A stretch of 39,238 nucleotides of DNA from Actinomycetes bacterium (GTDB lineage Bacteria; Actinomycetota; Acidimicrobiia; Acidimicrobiales; JAKAVM01), in the NCBI GenBank assembly GCA_021817065.1, contig JAKAWH010000015.1:1-39238 (forward strand), read 5' to 3'. Shown in pieces: positions 23,980 to 32,969 of this stretch. Position 1 is the first letter of the stretch. Each line of letters starts with the position of its first letter. Position numbers and translations under genes: made by a program. The notes below the pieces were generated by a model, which was given only the letters and a program-made list of their open reading frames with translations, did no database searches and was not told the DNA's origin.

Positions 23980-24091
23980 TCCGTGCCTGTCCGGCATTCC
24001 CCGGGCGCACCCGAGCACGATCACGGTTCCTTCGTTACAGTCGCGAAGAGGTCAGGAGGGAAGTTCTCCCCAACCAGGAGGTACGGGAAAA

Positions 24092-27000
24092 GTGAGGCAT
24101 CGATTGCCGTCGATTCATAGAAGGGCAGTGGTCGCTGCGACTGCAGTACTTGTTGCGGGAGCGATGATCGCCACCGGTTCGCTTGCCGTTTCCGGCGCCA
24201 CCATCCATGCGAGCACACCGACCATCACTCAGGGAACACCCTTTTCCTTGAGTGGAGCAGGTCTCTGGCTCCATGCGGTGACCGACTCGGAAGGGCGGGT
24301 GGTCCTCTCGGCGGCTGAGAACCAGGCGGTGGAGATGGCCTATTTCGACCCGTCAAACCCGACCGGTGCTCCATCCTGGAAGACGGTGATCACCCCCTCC
24401 CAGGTGGGGGCGAGCGGGCTGGCCGACCACTGGCACATCTACGCCGACGGGCACCACTGGATCGTGGTATCGGACTCCTCGGCACAGAACTCGTGGCTCT
24501 TCGAACTGGATGACAGCTTCAACGTGGTGGGATCGATACAGGTGGTAAAGAACGGCCTCCCCTTCTCCACCACGGTGCAGGCACCCAACTCCAACACTGT
24601 CCGCACCAATGACATGTTCCTGGTGGCCGAGCCCAACGGAATCACCGTCGCCCACTTCTTGCCCCCCGACAGCAACCGCCTGTTCCGCTACAACTTCGCG
24701 CTCCAACTCCAGTCGATCACCGATATCGGGGGCGAGCAGAGCGCGCAGTACGACCAGAACGCAGGATCGAGCGCTTTTGCGACCAGCTCGGGATTCACGG
24801 TCATCGCTCCGACCACTCTGGCGCCGAACATGCAATCCAATCTCATGGAGCTGACCTACGATGCCAATTGGAACGCGGTGTCGGCCAAGACCCTCCTGGC
24901 GACCTCTGGCACCAACTACGCGATGGGGACTGCGGTCGTTCTCCCGGGTGGCGACATGGCGGTAACGGCCCGGGTCCTCTCGCCCCTTCTTCCTTCTCCG
25001 AGTGGCAGCGACAACGGGAATATCGTTCGCTACCTGTTCGACTCGTCTGGAAACCAACTCTCCTCGACCACACTGGTCGGCAACGGTCAGGGAAATCGGC
25101 CGCATACCCTGCTCTTCGGCAACGACCTGATCACCACGTGGGACAACGGCGGAGGCGCAGTGAGTATGGAGATCGACACGGTCGCCGGCGCGACCACCAC
25201 GACTTCGACGACTGCCGCCCCGACCACCACCGCCCCGACCACTGCTGTCGGCTCGAACCTTCTTCCAGACACGTATGTCATGTCGTTCACCGGGTGCAAT
25301 TCGGCCACGTCGAACTGCTCGGACCCCCGCAACCAGACCACTTATCTGGCCCAGTCCAATGACGGGTCCTCCTGGTCACTGGCGCCAGCCGCCTTCACTC
25401 CGGTCACTGCCAGCTCGTCGGGCCTGGTAGTGCGGAACGGCAACGTCTACGTATACGGGGTTACCGACTTCGTGAACGAAACCTCGCAGCTTTTCGAGTA
25501 TTCCGAGGCAACCGGCCAGATGACGAAGTCGGCGGTTAGCATCAGCGGGCTGCCATCGGGATACGGTTTCGTCGACCCGGATCCGATCCTAACCACGGAC
25601 GGGTCGATCGTTATGGTGTTCTACATGATGTGTGCGGGGATAACCCCGTCGCCCTCGTGCAGCTCTACCTCCAGGATAGAGTCGGCCACCGAGGTTGCCG
25701 GTTCCGACGGAACCCGGTTCACCATGGATCCTGGCGACCGGCTGGTCACCGCCAACGGCTCCGGGAACGCGGCCACCGGGACCACCGATCCGGACGCGTG
25801 CTTCGACGGCCATCAGTACGTGATGTACGTGCTGGAAAACGGCACCACGGTGGCCTACTCCTCGCCCAGTCTTCAGGGGAGTTACTCGTACCTGGCAACC
25901 GTCTTCGCTCCGAGCGGGAATCCGGCTGCCCCGCCGGGCTGTCTTTTCGATCCGGCGACGGGAACCTACTTCCTCTATGAAGCGCTGGGATCGGGTCCCG
26001 GGTCAACGCCGGTGATCCAGCGCGCGAGCACCACCTCGGCAGCGGCGTCCTTTCCGATCTCTTCGTGGCAGACAGTGGCTGGCGCCTCGGCGTTCGGGCT
26101 GGCCTCAACCGTGCAGCTCAACTTCCCCGACATCGCCCTGAACGCGCCGAGCGCGACGACCACCTCCACCACCACCCCGACTTCCACCACTTCCACCACC
26201 AATCCCACCCCTCCTTCAACTACCCCGGGTTCCTCTGGATCGGGTTGCGCCTCGGGGATCGGGGCGGTCGCCGCCTCCGGCGCCGGGTACTGGATGCTTG
26301 GCTCCGACGGCACCGTATACCACTGCGGATCCGGGGGTGCTCTGGGTTCGGCCACCGATCTGGGCTCGGCGGCGGCCATCGCCCCGACCCCCGATGGCAA
26401 GGGCTACTGGGTGGTCTCGCCTTCCGGCCGGGTCGATGCCTTCGGCGACGCCCACGCCTTCGCCTTGTCGGCCACTCCCTCGGGGGAAGTGGTCACCATC
26501 GCCTCCACTCCCGACGGGCAGGGTTATTGGCTGGCGACCGCCACCGGCCAGGTGGTGACCGCCGGGGATGCCCCCGACGAAGGCTCTCCCCAGTCCCAGG
26601 GATTGAAGCTTGCCGGTGGAATCGTCAACATGGCACCCACCCCCGACGGCAAGGGGTACTGGATGCTGGGATCCGACGGGGGAGTGATGACCTTCGGAGA
26701 TGCCTCCTACTTCGGCTCGCCGGGGCAGTTGAATCCCAATGCCCCACCCGGCGGATCGAATTCCATCCTTCCCCTGAACAAGCCGGCGGTCGCCATGGCA
26801 TCGACGTCGGACGGCAAGGGATATTGGTTCGTGGCCGCCGACGGGGGGATCTTCTCCTTCGGGGACGCTGGCTTCTACGGATCCACCGGGCAGTTGAACC
26901 CGAGCCAGCCACCTGGGGGGTCCAACTCGATCGTGGCCGCCCTAGCCAAGCCGGTAAACGGCATGGTGGTGACCGCCGACGGGCGAGGCTATTGGATGGT

Positions 27001-27103
27001 CGCCCAGGACGGGGGGGTGTTCGCCTTCGGCGACGCCGGCTTCGTCGGCTCCCTGGGGGGCCAGTCGATCCCCGCCCCGGTGGTCGGGTTCGCACCGGTG
27101 TGA
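24092..27103 (+). CDS. Large exported protein: propeller-like domains, Thr/Pro linkers, six GYW/FGDA repeats
   Basis: GTG 24092 is supported by AGGAGGT at 24076-24082; the frame is open further upstream, but that part overlaps the yoeB remnant. The 1003-residue protein begins with a signal peptide (basic MRHRLPSIHRR, then AVVAATAVLVAGAMIATG). Two beta-rich regions (about 40-365 and 390-685) are separated by a Thr-rich linker. The second has DPDPIL, DPDACFDG and FDPATGTYFLYEA, spaced as in five-bladed propellers of GH43-like enzymes. A second Thr/Ser/Pro linker (about 685-715) leads to six C-terminal repeats, each with GYW and often DGGVFAFGDA or a variant. It is probably surface-exposed. Enzyme activity is not established. 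Confidence 0.85.
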   Translation: MRHRLPSIHRRAVVAATAVLVAGAMIATGSLAVSGATIHASTPTITQGTPFSLSGAGLWLHAVTDSEGRVVLSAAENQAVEMAYFDPSNPTGAPSWKTVITPSQVGASGLADHWHIYADGHHWIVVSDSSAQNSWLFELDDSFNVVGSIQVVKNGLPFSTTVQAPNSNTVRTNDMFLVAEPNGITVAHFLPPDSNRLFRYNFALQLQSITDIGGEQSAQYDQNAGSSAFATSSGFTVIAPTTLAPNMQSNLMELTYDANWNAVSAKTLLATSGTNYAMGTAVVLPGGDMAVTARVLSPLLPSPSGSDNGNIVRYLFDSSGNQLSSTTLVGNGQGNRPHTLLFGNDLITTWDNGGGAVSMEIDTVAGATTTTSTTAAPTTTAPTTAVGSNLLPDTYVMSFTGCNSATSNCSDPRNQTTYLAQSNDGSSWSLAPAAFTPVTASSSGLVVRNGNVYVYGVTDFVNETSQLFEYSEATGQMTKSAVSISGLPSGYGFVDPDPILTTDGSIVMVFYMMCAGITPSPSCSSTSRIESATEVAGSDGTRFTMDPGDRLVTANGSGNAATGTTDPDACFDGHQYVMYVLENGTTVAYSSPSLQGSYSYLATVFAPSGNPAAPPGCLFDPATGTYFLYEALGSGPGSTPVIQRASTTSAAASFPISSWQTVAGASAFGLASTVQLNFPDIALNAPSATTTSTTTPTSTTSTTNPTPPSTTPGSSGSGCASGIGAVAASGAGYWMLGSDGTVYHCGSGGALGSATDLGSAAAIAPTPDGKGYWVVSPSGRVDAFGDAHAFALSATPSGEVVTIASTPDGQGYWLATATGQVVTAGDAPDEGSPQSQGLKLAGGIVNMAPTPDGKGYWMLGSDGGVMTFGDASYFGSPGQLNPNAPPGGSNSILPLNKPAVAMASTSDGKGYWFVAADGGIFSFGDAGFYGSTGQLNPSQPPGGSNSIVAALAKPVNGMVVTADGRGYWMVAQDGGVFAFGDAGFVGSLGGQSIPAPVVGFAPV

Positions 27104-27104
27104 G

Positions 27105-27121
27105 GGGGGCTCCGGGCCCCC
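27105..27121 (+). terminator. GC hairpin after the exported-protein gene
   Basis: GGGGGC (27105-27110), TCCGG, GCCCCC (27116-27121) forms a strong 6-bp stem two bases after the stop codon. There is no T-run. It separates this gene from the convergent minus-strand module. Confidence 0.5.
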
Positions 27122-27193
27122 ACCGTTACCCATACCGTCGTCCTTCTCCGCGGTGAGCACCTCCTGGTGGGCCCAGGTTGCCATCCGCTGAGA

Positions 27194-27754
27194 CTATCTT
27201 GGTCGTTCGCTGGTGGTGTCCGTATCTTCCCGGATCGCTTCGGCGATGATGACCCGCTTTCGTTCACTCAGTGGCTCATCGGGGAAGACCTCGCCATAGA
27301 GCCGAATGATCTCCGGTGCTGACTTCAACCCCAGACGTCGCGCAAGCAGGGCGATGTCGGCGATGTCGGAGGTGTTTCGCCGGCTTGCAGCCACCTTCAT
27401 TGCGAGGAGATGGCGATCGGATACCCGACCGACGCGGAGATTCGGGTGGTCGAATACCGGGACTGAATGGGGATCGTCGTGGCGAGGTAGGTAGCTGGTT
27501 CCCTGCTCATTGAGCCACCAGCGCGGCAGCCCCATTTCGTCCGCCACTGCGTGGACGTCATGAATGATGCCGGCCGTGGAAGTTAAGCGGGCATCTAGGT
27601 CGGAGGTAGCCGCCCGACCGTCGAAAGCCATCAGCATGGCACCGCCTCCGAAAAGATACACAGTCGCAACGATGTCCTTGCGAGATAGGCGTTCTGCCAA
27701 TCGGGTGAACGCTTCGAGGACGGTTGACCTGTCGAGTCTCGGCGCTCCGCTCAT
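27194..27754 (-). CDS. Nucleotidyltransferase-fold protein, putative toxin of an HTH-paired module
   Basis: The 186-residue protein from ATG 27752-27754 (MSGAPRLDRSTV) shows the nucleotidyltransferase core: YLFGGGAMLMAF followed by SDLDARL, the GG and DxD-like metal site of the pol-beta superfamily, as in DUF6036 or AbiEii-like proteins. LRVGRVSDRHLLAMKVAASR is the typical following segment. Such proteins often form toxin-antitoxin or abortive-infection pairs with an adjacent DNA-binding protein. Its ATG overlaps the stop of the upstream HTH gene as ATGA. The longer open frame to 27898 lies inside the HTH gene and is not used here. Confidence 0.8.
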   Translation of the reverse strand: MSGAPRLDRSTVLEAFTRLAERLSRKDIVATVYLFGGGAMLMAFDGRAATSDLDARLTSTAGIIHDVHAVADEMGLPRWWLNEQGTSYLPRHDDPHSVPVFDHPNLRVGRVSDRHLLAMKVAASRRNTSDIADIALLARRLGLKSAPEIIRLYGEVFPDEPLSERKRVIIAEAIREDTDTTSERPR

Positions 27755-28419
27755 ACCCGCATCAGGCTGGTTCTCTCGATGAATATCCCTCGTCTGACAA
27801 AAGACGCGGGAGCCTGCACCATGGCGTCGGCACGAGCGGCAGCGGTATTCGTGGGAAACCAGAATCGATCGAGAAATCGATCGGGTTCGTCGACCCACGC
27901 GGAGGGTTCGGCACCGTCATGGATGGCCAGGTGTTCGGCAAGCGCGGCTAGCAATGCGTCAATACGTGGTGAGCCCGACGGTGCGGGGCGCTCCTCGAGC
28001 AGGGTATGGCGGGAGGAGCGGTCCTCGAACCCGTACTCGGTGAGGAATTCCGCAACGGAAAACCAAAGGAGCGGATCATCTTCGGAGGTGATTCGAATTG
28101 CCAGGTCGGCGATCCTCATCGGCCGGTAGGGTCGCTGCCGGCCAGGTGGCGGTTCGTGTCCCTTGCCCGTGTCCGTCATGGAAGGGGGCGGATTGAGGCG
28201 CTCGATGGTCGGCTCTGCCTTGTCGATGAGCGCAAGGTGTCCTCCGGCTGCGGCGACGAGACGCCGGAGGGTAGGAACGGTGGGCTGCCTGCGACCGGAC
28301 TCGTACGCCGCGATCACCGATTGGGTGACTCCAGCACGGCGGGCGACTTCGGCCTGGGTCAGGTTCGATCGCTTGCGGGATCGGGAAAGCAGGAGCCCGG
28401 CGGTCCTATCGGCAGGCAC
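27751..28419 (-). CDS. XRE-type HTH regulator with C-terminal extension, putative antitoxin
   Basis: From GTG 28417-28419 (MPADRTAGLLL) the protein has 222 residues. An XRE/Cro helix-turn-helix occupies about residues 8-65 (NLTQAEVARRAGVTQSVIAAYESGRRQPTV is visible). A linker follows, then a 120-residue C-terminal domain ending FWFPTNTAAARADAM, ASFVRRGIFIERTSL, which I associate with partners of nucleotidyltransferase toxins. Upstream ATG/GTG codons to 28623 would overlap the divergent alaS and are unlikely. An ACAAT-14-ATTGT inverted repeat at the start codon suggests autoregulation. It overlaps the nucleotidyltransferase gene by four bases. Confidence 0.8.
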   Translation of the reverse strand: MPADRTAGLLLSRSRKRSNLTQAEVARRAGVTQSVIAAYESGRRQPTVPTLRRLVAAAGGHLALIDKAEPTIERLNPPPSMTDTGKGHEPPPGRQRPYRPMRIADLAIRITSEDDPLLWFSVAEFLTEYGFEDRSSRHTLLEERPAPSGSPRIDALLAALAEHLAIHDGAEPSAWVDEPDRFLDRFWFPTNTAAARADAMVQAPASFVRRGIFIERTSLMRV

Positions 28420-28441
28420 AATAGCAAATATAGACGATTGT
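28418..28441 (-). promoter_or_regulatory. Candidate operator/promoter of the HTH gene
   Basis: ACAAT (28418-28422) and ATTGT (28437-28441) form an inverted repeat around an AT-rich core that reads TATATT on the minus strand, a likely -10. It touches the GTG start, so the transcript would be nearly leaderless and open to repression by the HTH protein. The rest of the 160-base gap to alaS is GC-rich with no other clear feature. Confidence 0.45.
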
Positions 28442-28561
28442 AAGTAGACAGGCAGGACGATCAGAGCGAGCGAGCTCGTGGACTGAACGAGACTCGCGGG
28501 AGCGGGGACCATGCCAGCCGCCAGGCGGCCGCCGGGTGGGAAACGCCGGGCCCGCTGCCGG

Positions 28562-28567
28562 TAGGCT
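28562..28567 (+). promoter_or_regulatory. Possible -10 element for alaS
   Basis: TAGGCT, preceded by G as in front of queA, lies 12 bases before the alaS ATG. No -35 and no good ribosome-binding site are visible, consistent with a very short leader. Confidence 0.35.
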
Positions 28568-28579
28568 CGCTGGCGGCTC

Positions 28580-31213
28580 ATGACACCTCCGAAGACCGCC
28601 GCCGAGATCCGAGAAGCGTTCACTCAGTTCTACGTGGAGCGCGGGCACACCGCCGCGCCCCATGCTCGCCTGGTCCCGGTGGACCCGACCGTCATGTTCA
28701 CCATTGCGGGAATGGTCCAGTTCAAGGACTACTTCACTGGCAGGGAGGCGCCTCCCTTCCGCCGAGCGACCACCATCCAGCCCTGCGTCAGGACGGTGGA
28801 TATCGACATCATCGGCACTACCGCCCGGCACCTGACCTTTTTCGAGATGCTGGGGCACTTCAGTTTCGGGGACTATTTCAAGCCGGAGGCGATCCCCTGG
28901 GCGTGGGAGTTCTACACGACCCGCCTGGGCATCGACCCCGACTCGCTGTGGATCACCGTCCACGACACCGACGACGAGGCGGAGAAGATCTGGGTGGAGT
29001 CGGTCGGGGTTCCTGCAAGCCGGGTGCAGCGGATGGGGGAGGACAACTTCTGGAAGATGGGGGAGACCGGGCCATGCGGTCCCTGCTCGGAGCTGTACTT
29101 CGACAAGGGAGAGCGGTGGGGTGCCGGTGGGGGACCGGCGTTGGGCAATCCAGAGCGGTACGTTGAGATCGGCAACCTCGTCTTCATGCAGTACGAGAAG
29201 AAAGTCGCTGGCGGTGAGCTGGTGGCGCTCCCTGCCCCGTCGGTGGACTTCGGTGGAGGGCTGGAGCGGTTGCTCCCCATTCTTCAGGGCACCGATTCGG
29301 TGTTCGACACCGACGTCATCGCACCGACCATGAGGGTTGCCGAGGAAGTGACCGGCAGAACTAGGACGGAGAGCACCGGGGGGGTCGAAGTCGCTCTCAG
29401 GGTGATAGCCGACCACGCGCGTGCGATCGTGTTCGTCGCATCCGAAGGAGTAGTTCCCTCCAACGAAGGCCGCGGGTTCGTGCTGCGTCGATTGGTTCGC
29501 CGGGTGGTGTTGAAGGCAGCCCAGCTGGGCCGTGAGGAACCGCTAATGGGCGAACTGATCGGTAGTGTGGTGGAAACCATGGGCACTGCCTATCCCCATA
29601 TACGGGCCAAGGCGGGAGTGGTGAAGGACGCCATCGCCAATGAAGAGGAGTCGTTCCGGCGTACCCTGAGCACGGGATTGGCACTTCTCGAAGATCGCCT
29701 TGCCGAATATTCCGGGGGCACCCTTCCCGGCGACGTCGCCTTCCTTCTTCACGACACCCACGGTTTCCCCATCGACTTGACCCGGGAGATCGCCTCCGAG
29801 CGGGAGGTGGAGGTGGACATGGAGGGCTTCGAGGTGGCAATGGCGGGGCAACGGCAGAGAGCGCGCCAAGCCGTCAAAGGGACCCGCCAAGCGAGTGGTT
29901 CGGAAGCTTCGTACCGGGAACTTGTCGAACGGGTGGGCGCTACCCGATTCCGCGGCTACCAGCAGGCGGAAACCCAGTCGGAGATCGTTGAAGTGGCTGT
30001 GCCGGCGGTGTCGCCCGAGGTAACCGGGACCGGAGCGCCGGTACCGTCGGGGAGGTTGGTCGAGGTGTTCCTGGCCGAGACGCCGTTCTATGCCGAATCC
30101 GGTGGGCAAGTGGGCGACACCGGCACCATCACCACTGCTTCGGGTACCGCCGAGGTGGTGGACACCACCTACGCCCTTCCAGGGTTGGTGCGCCACCTCG
30201 CGGTGGTCAGCGAGGGGGACCTGCTCGCGGGTGAGGTCGCTACTGCCCACATCGATTCCTCGCGCCGCGATGAGGTGCGCCGGAACCATACTGGAACCCA
30301 TCTTCTCCACTGGGCATTGCGGCAGGTGCTGGGGGAACACGTCCACCAGCAGGGATCGCTGGTGGCCCCCGACCGGTTACGTTTCGACTTCTCCCATTTC
30401 GCCTCGGTCAGCGAGGAGGAGCTTGCCCGCGTCGAGGATCTGGTCAACGGAAGTGTTCTGACCGACGAAGCGGTGCAGGTCACCGAGCTTCCCAAGGAGG
30501 AAGCTCTTGCCCGCGGGGCGATGGCTTTTTTCGGGGACAAGTATGGCGACACCGTACGGGTGGTCGAGGCGGGCAGGTCGCTGGAGCTTTGTGGGGGCAC
30601 ACACGTCGCCGCGCTGGGGATGATCGGCCCCCTCAAGGTGGTGAGCGAAGGATCGGTCGGATCGGGAATCCGGCGGGTGGAGGCGGTGACCGGATCGGTC
30701 TCGTTTCGCTACGTGCGCGACGTCGAAGAGAAGCTGGAGCGGGCTTCCCGAGCGCTGAAGGTCTCACCCGCCGAGTTGCCCGATGCGCTGGAGCGGCTGC
30801 TCGCCCGGCTCAAGGCGGCCGACGAAGAGATGAAGGTCATGCGCTCGGCAGCACGAACCGAGGTTGCTCGTGTCATGGCTTCAGGAGCCGAGGGTGGCGT
30901 CATAGTCGTCCGCCGTGACGGAGGCAGTCCGGATGAGCTGCGGGAATTGGCGATGGAGGTCCGGAACCACACAGGCATCCGGGCGGTGGTGCTGGGAGGC
31001 AGTCCTGACGGGACGCGAGTGTCCCTGGTGGCGGCGGTTCCCAAGGGATCGACGGTGGTCGCCTCCGAATTGATCGCCGACGCAGCCAAGACGGTCGGTG
31101 GGGGTGCCGGGCGTGGGCAGGAGGTAGCCGTGGCGGGAGGCCGGGAAGTCTCCCGGATAGACGAGGCGCTCGACATCGTCCGGCGGCGGGTTTCCGAAGC
31201 GCTCGGAAGGTGA
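28580..31213 (+). CDS. alaS: Alanyl-tRNA synthetase
   Basis: The 877-residue protein has all AlaRS domains. The class II catalytic core shows FTIAGMVQFKDYFTG and RHLTFFEMLGHFSFGDYFKPEAI. The editing domain carries the zinc-binding HTGTHLLHWAL and CGGTHVAALGMIG. A C-terminal DHHA1/C-Ala region (about 730-877) includes GSVGSGIRRVEAVTG upstream and GGGAGRGQEVAVAGG near the end. ATG 28580 gives MTPPKTAAEIREAFTQFYVERGH, the expected N-terminus. Its stop overlaps the ruvX GTG as GTGA. The order alaS-ruvX-mltG-aroE is the conserved actinobacterial one. Confidence 0.97.
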   Translation: MTPPKTAAEIREAFTQFYVERGHTAAPHARLVPVDPTVMFTIAGMVQFKDYFTGREAPPFRRATTIQPCVRTVDIDIIGTTARHLTFFEMLGHFSFGDYFKPEAIPWAWEFYTTRLGIDPDSLWITVHDTDDEAEKIWVESVGVPASRVQRMGEDNFWKMGETGPCGPCSELYFDKGERWGAGGGPALGNPERYVEIGNLVFMQYEKKVAGGELVALPAPSVDFGGGLERLLPILQGTDSVFDTDVIAPTMRVAEEVTGRTRTESTGGVEVALRVIADHARAIVFVASEGVVPSNEGRGFVLRRLVRRVVLKAAQLGREEPLMGELIGSVVETMGTAYPHIRAKAGVVKDAIANEEESFRRTLSTGLALLEDRLAEYSGGTLPGDVAFLLHDTHGFPIDLTREIASEREVEVDMEGFEVAMAGQRQRARQAVKGTRQASGSEASYRELVERVGATRFRGYQQAETQSEIVEVAVPAVSPEVTGTGAPVPSGRLVEVFLAETPFYAESGGQVGDTGTITTASGTAEVVDTTYALPGLVRHLAVVSEGDLLAGEVATAHIDSSRRDEVRRNHTGTHLLHWALRQVLGEHVHQQGSLVAPDRLRFDFSHFASVSEEELARVEDLVNGSVLTDEAVQVTELPKEEALARGAMAFFGDKYGDTVRVVEAGRSLELCGGTHVAALGMIGPLKVVSEGSVGSGIRRVEAVTGSVSFRYVRDVEEKLERASRALKVSPAELPDALERLLARLKAADEEMKVMRSAARTEVARVMASGAEGGVIVVRRDGGSPDELRELAMEVRNHTGIRAVVLGGSPDGTRVSLVAAVPKGSTVVASELIADAAKTVGGGAGRGQEVAVAGGREVSRIDEALDIVRRRVSEALGR

Positions 31214-31644
31214 GGACGATGGGAGTGGACCTGGGAGCAGTCCGGATCGGCGTTGCGGTCTCGGATCAGACCGGTACGATAGCATCGCCGTGCGATACAG
31301 TAGTCCGGAGTGGCGACCCTCGTCGCGATCGTGAGGCGCTCGCTTCTATCGCCACCGAGTGGGGGGTGAACCGGGTCGTGGTGGGAGTGCCGGTCTCCCT
31401 GGACGGCCGTGAGCGCGCTCCGGCCCGGGCGGCCAGGGAGGAGGCGGTTCGGATAGCCGAGGCCACCGGACTTTCCGTGGAGACGTGGGACGAAAGGCTG
31501 ACGACGGTGGTTGCAGGCAATGCCCTTGCCCAAGGGGGGAGCCGCGGACGGCAACGTCGCGCCAAGATCGACGCGAGTGCCGCCGCGGTGATGCTCCAGG
31601 GGTGGCTGGACGCGCATCCCGCCAGCACCGAGGAAGCTCGCTGA
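31210..31644 (+). CDS. ruvX: RuvX/YqgF, RNase H-fold nuclease-like protein
   Basis: The 144-residue protein matches RuvX (YqgF), an RNase H-fold protein implicated in pre-16S rRNA 5' processing and proposed as a Holliday junction resolvase. Motifs: MGVDLGAVRIGVAVSD with the first aspartate, VVVGVPVSLDG, VETWDERLTT with an acidic pair, and KIDASAAAVMLQGWLD at the end. The GTG start overlaps the alaS stop. Its own stop shares one base (TGATG) with a 15-codon ORF that leads to mltG. Confidence 0.94.
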   Translation: MRTMGVDLGAVRIGVAVSDQTGTIASPCDTVVRSGDPRRDREALASIATEWGVNRVVVGVPVSLDGRERAPARAAREEAVRIAEATGLSVETWDERLTTVVAGNALAQGGSRGRQRRAKIDASAAAVMLQGWLDAHPASTEEAR

Positions 31645-31691
31645 TGAATCGCCGGATGCAGGGCGTATCGGTTTCGGGGAGCGTCGCCTGA
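31644..31691 (+). other. Tiny coupled ORF between ruvX and mltG
   Basis: ATG 31644 shares its A with the ruvX TGA. The frame encodes MNRRMQGVSVSGSVA and ends in a TGA that shares its A with the mltG ATG. Spacing between starts is 47, 2 modulo 3. GGGGAG lies about eight bases before the mltG ATG. Unlike the other examples, it is not an obvious duplicate of the mltG start. Confidence 0.5.
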
Positions 31692-32965
31692 TGGCCCCGG
31701 GTCGTCACTCGGCGAAGGGGAAGGCCAAGGCCGCCCGCGTTGCGCACCGTACGGCTGAGCGCGACACGGTTCGGGCGATGTTGTCAGGAACCCAGGAGTC
31801 CGCGTTCGCCGAAGGTGAATTCACCGATCCCAACGGAACGCGCCGGACCGCTGCCCAGCCAGGCGACTTTTCCCACCTCCGCCGACGGCCGAAGGTGAGC
31901 GATCCGCGTTCCCGTTCCCGTCGCGGAAGACGCCGGCGCCTCCTCGTCTGGCTGGCGACTGTTCTGGTGGTGGTGATTGTCGCCGGATTCGTCGGCTTCC
32001 GATGGGTCGAGGCACAGGTTCATCCCTCAGGACCTCCCGGCAAGGCAGTGACCATCAACGTGCCCGCGGGTGCTTCCGCGTCGAAGGTGGCCGACATGCT
32101 CTCGGCAAATGGAGTGATAGACCACCCGCTCGTGTTCCGGCTCTACTTGCGCATCCACCCGGTGAAGACGATCGTGTCGGGTCCCTACCGGTTCCACCTG
32201 CACGAGTCGTTCGCGTCGATCGAAACGACCTTCGGAGCCGGCCCGGATCCTGCGCTCGACTATGCCCATCTGACCATCCCGGAGGGTTTCACCGAGAAGC
32301 AAATCGCTGCCGCGGTCGGCAACCTCAAGGGGCACACCTCGGCCGGCTTCCTCGCGGCACTGTCCGGAGGGTTGGTCCGGTCGCCCTATCACGTCTCGGG
32401 CGGTGGGTGGGAAGGACTGCTCTTCCCGGACACCTACTTCATATCGCCCAACGAGTCAGATGTCCGGATCGCCCAGCAGATGTCCGACCAGCTCGTGAAG
32501 GTTGCCTCGTCTATCGGCCTTGACGCGGGTGCCGCGGAGGTGGGATTGACCCCCATCCAAGCGATCACCGTCGCATCCATCGTCCAGCGAGAGGCGAAGT
32601 CTTCCTCCGACATGGCCAAGGTAGCCGAAGTCGTCTACAACCGGCTCAAGGAGGGGATGAAGCTCCAACTCGACTCGACGGTGATCTACGCGCTGAGTCT
32701 CCAAGGGCAGTCGGTGACTTCCGAGCTCACCGACGCGCAGACGTCGACTCCCAGCCCCTACAACACGTATCTGCATACCGGTCTGCCCCCTGGGCCGATC
32801 GCGGCGCCCGGGGAGGCGGCGCTCGAGGCGACCCTCCATCCCACCCAGGGACCCTGGCTCTACTACGTGACCATCGACAAGCAGGGCGACGAGGCTTTTT
32901 CGACGTCTCTGTCCGGACAGAACGCCAATATCGCACTGGCTCGCCAGAACGGATGCCCGTGCTGA
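31691..32965 (+). CDS. mltG: MltG (YceG-like), endolytic peptidoglycan transglycosylase
   Basis: MltG is a membrane-anchored lytic transglycosylase that cuts nascent glycan strands. The 424-residue protein has a basic cytoplasmic N-terminal part (about 75 residues), one membrane span (about 76-96, LLVWLATVLVVVIVAGFVGF), a LysM-like segment (VTINVPAGASASKVADML) and the YceG domain. The catalytic glutamate is in SIVQREAKSSSDMAKVAEVVYNRL; LQLDSTVIYAL and LPPGPIAAPGEAALEATLHP are family signatures. It sits between ruvX and aroE as in other actinobacteria. Confidence 0.95.
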   Translation: MAPGRHSAKGKAKAARVAHRTAERDTVRAMLSGTQESAFAEGEFTDPNGTRRTAAQPGDFSHLRRRPKVSDPRSRSRRGRRRRLLVWLATVLVVVIVAGFVGFRWVEAQVHPSGPPGKAVTINVPAGASASKVADMLSANGVIDHPLVFRLYLRIHPVKTIVSGPYRFHLHESFASIETTFGAGPDPALDYAHLTIPEGFTEKQIAAAVGNLKGHTSAGFLAALSGGLVRSPYHVSGGGWEGLLFPDTYFISPNESDVRIAQQMSDQLVKVASSIGLDAGAAEVGLTPIQAITVASIVQREAKSSSDMAKVAEVVYNRLKEGMKLQLDSTVIYALSLQGQSVTSELTDAQTSTPSPYNTYLHTGLPPGPIAAPGEAALEATLHPTQGPWLYYVTIDKQGDEAFSTSLSGQNANIALARQNGCPC

Positions 32966-32969
32966 ACGG

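Noticed and set aside
23945-24091. Longer N-terminus for the exported protein
   Set aside because: The GTG at 24092 has an AGGAGGT site and starts a proper signal peptide; the longer version overlaps the yoeB remnant.
27755-27898. Longer N-terminus for the nucleotidyltransferase
   Set aside because: The added part is out-of-frame coding sequence of the HTH gene; the ATGA overlap supports 27754.
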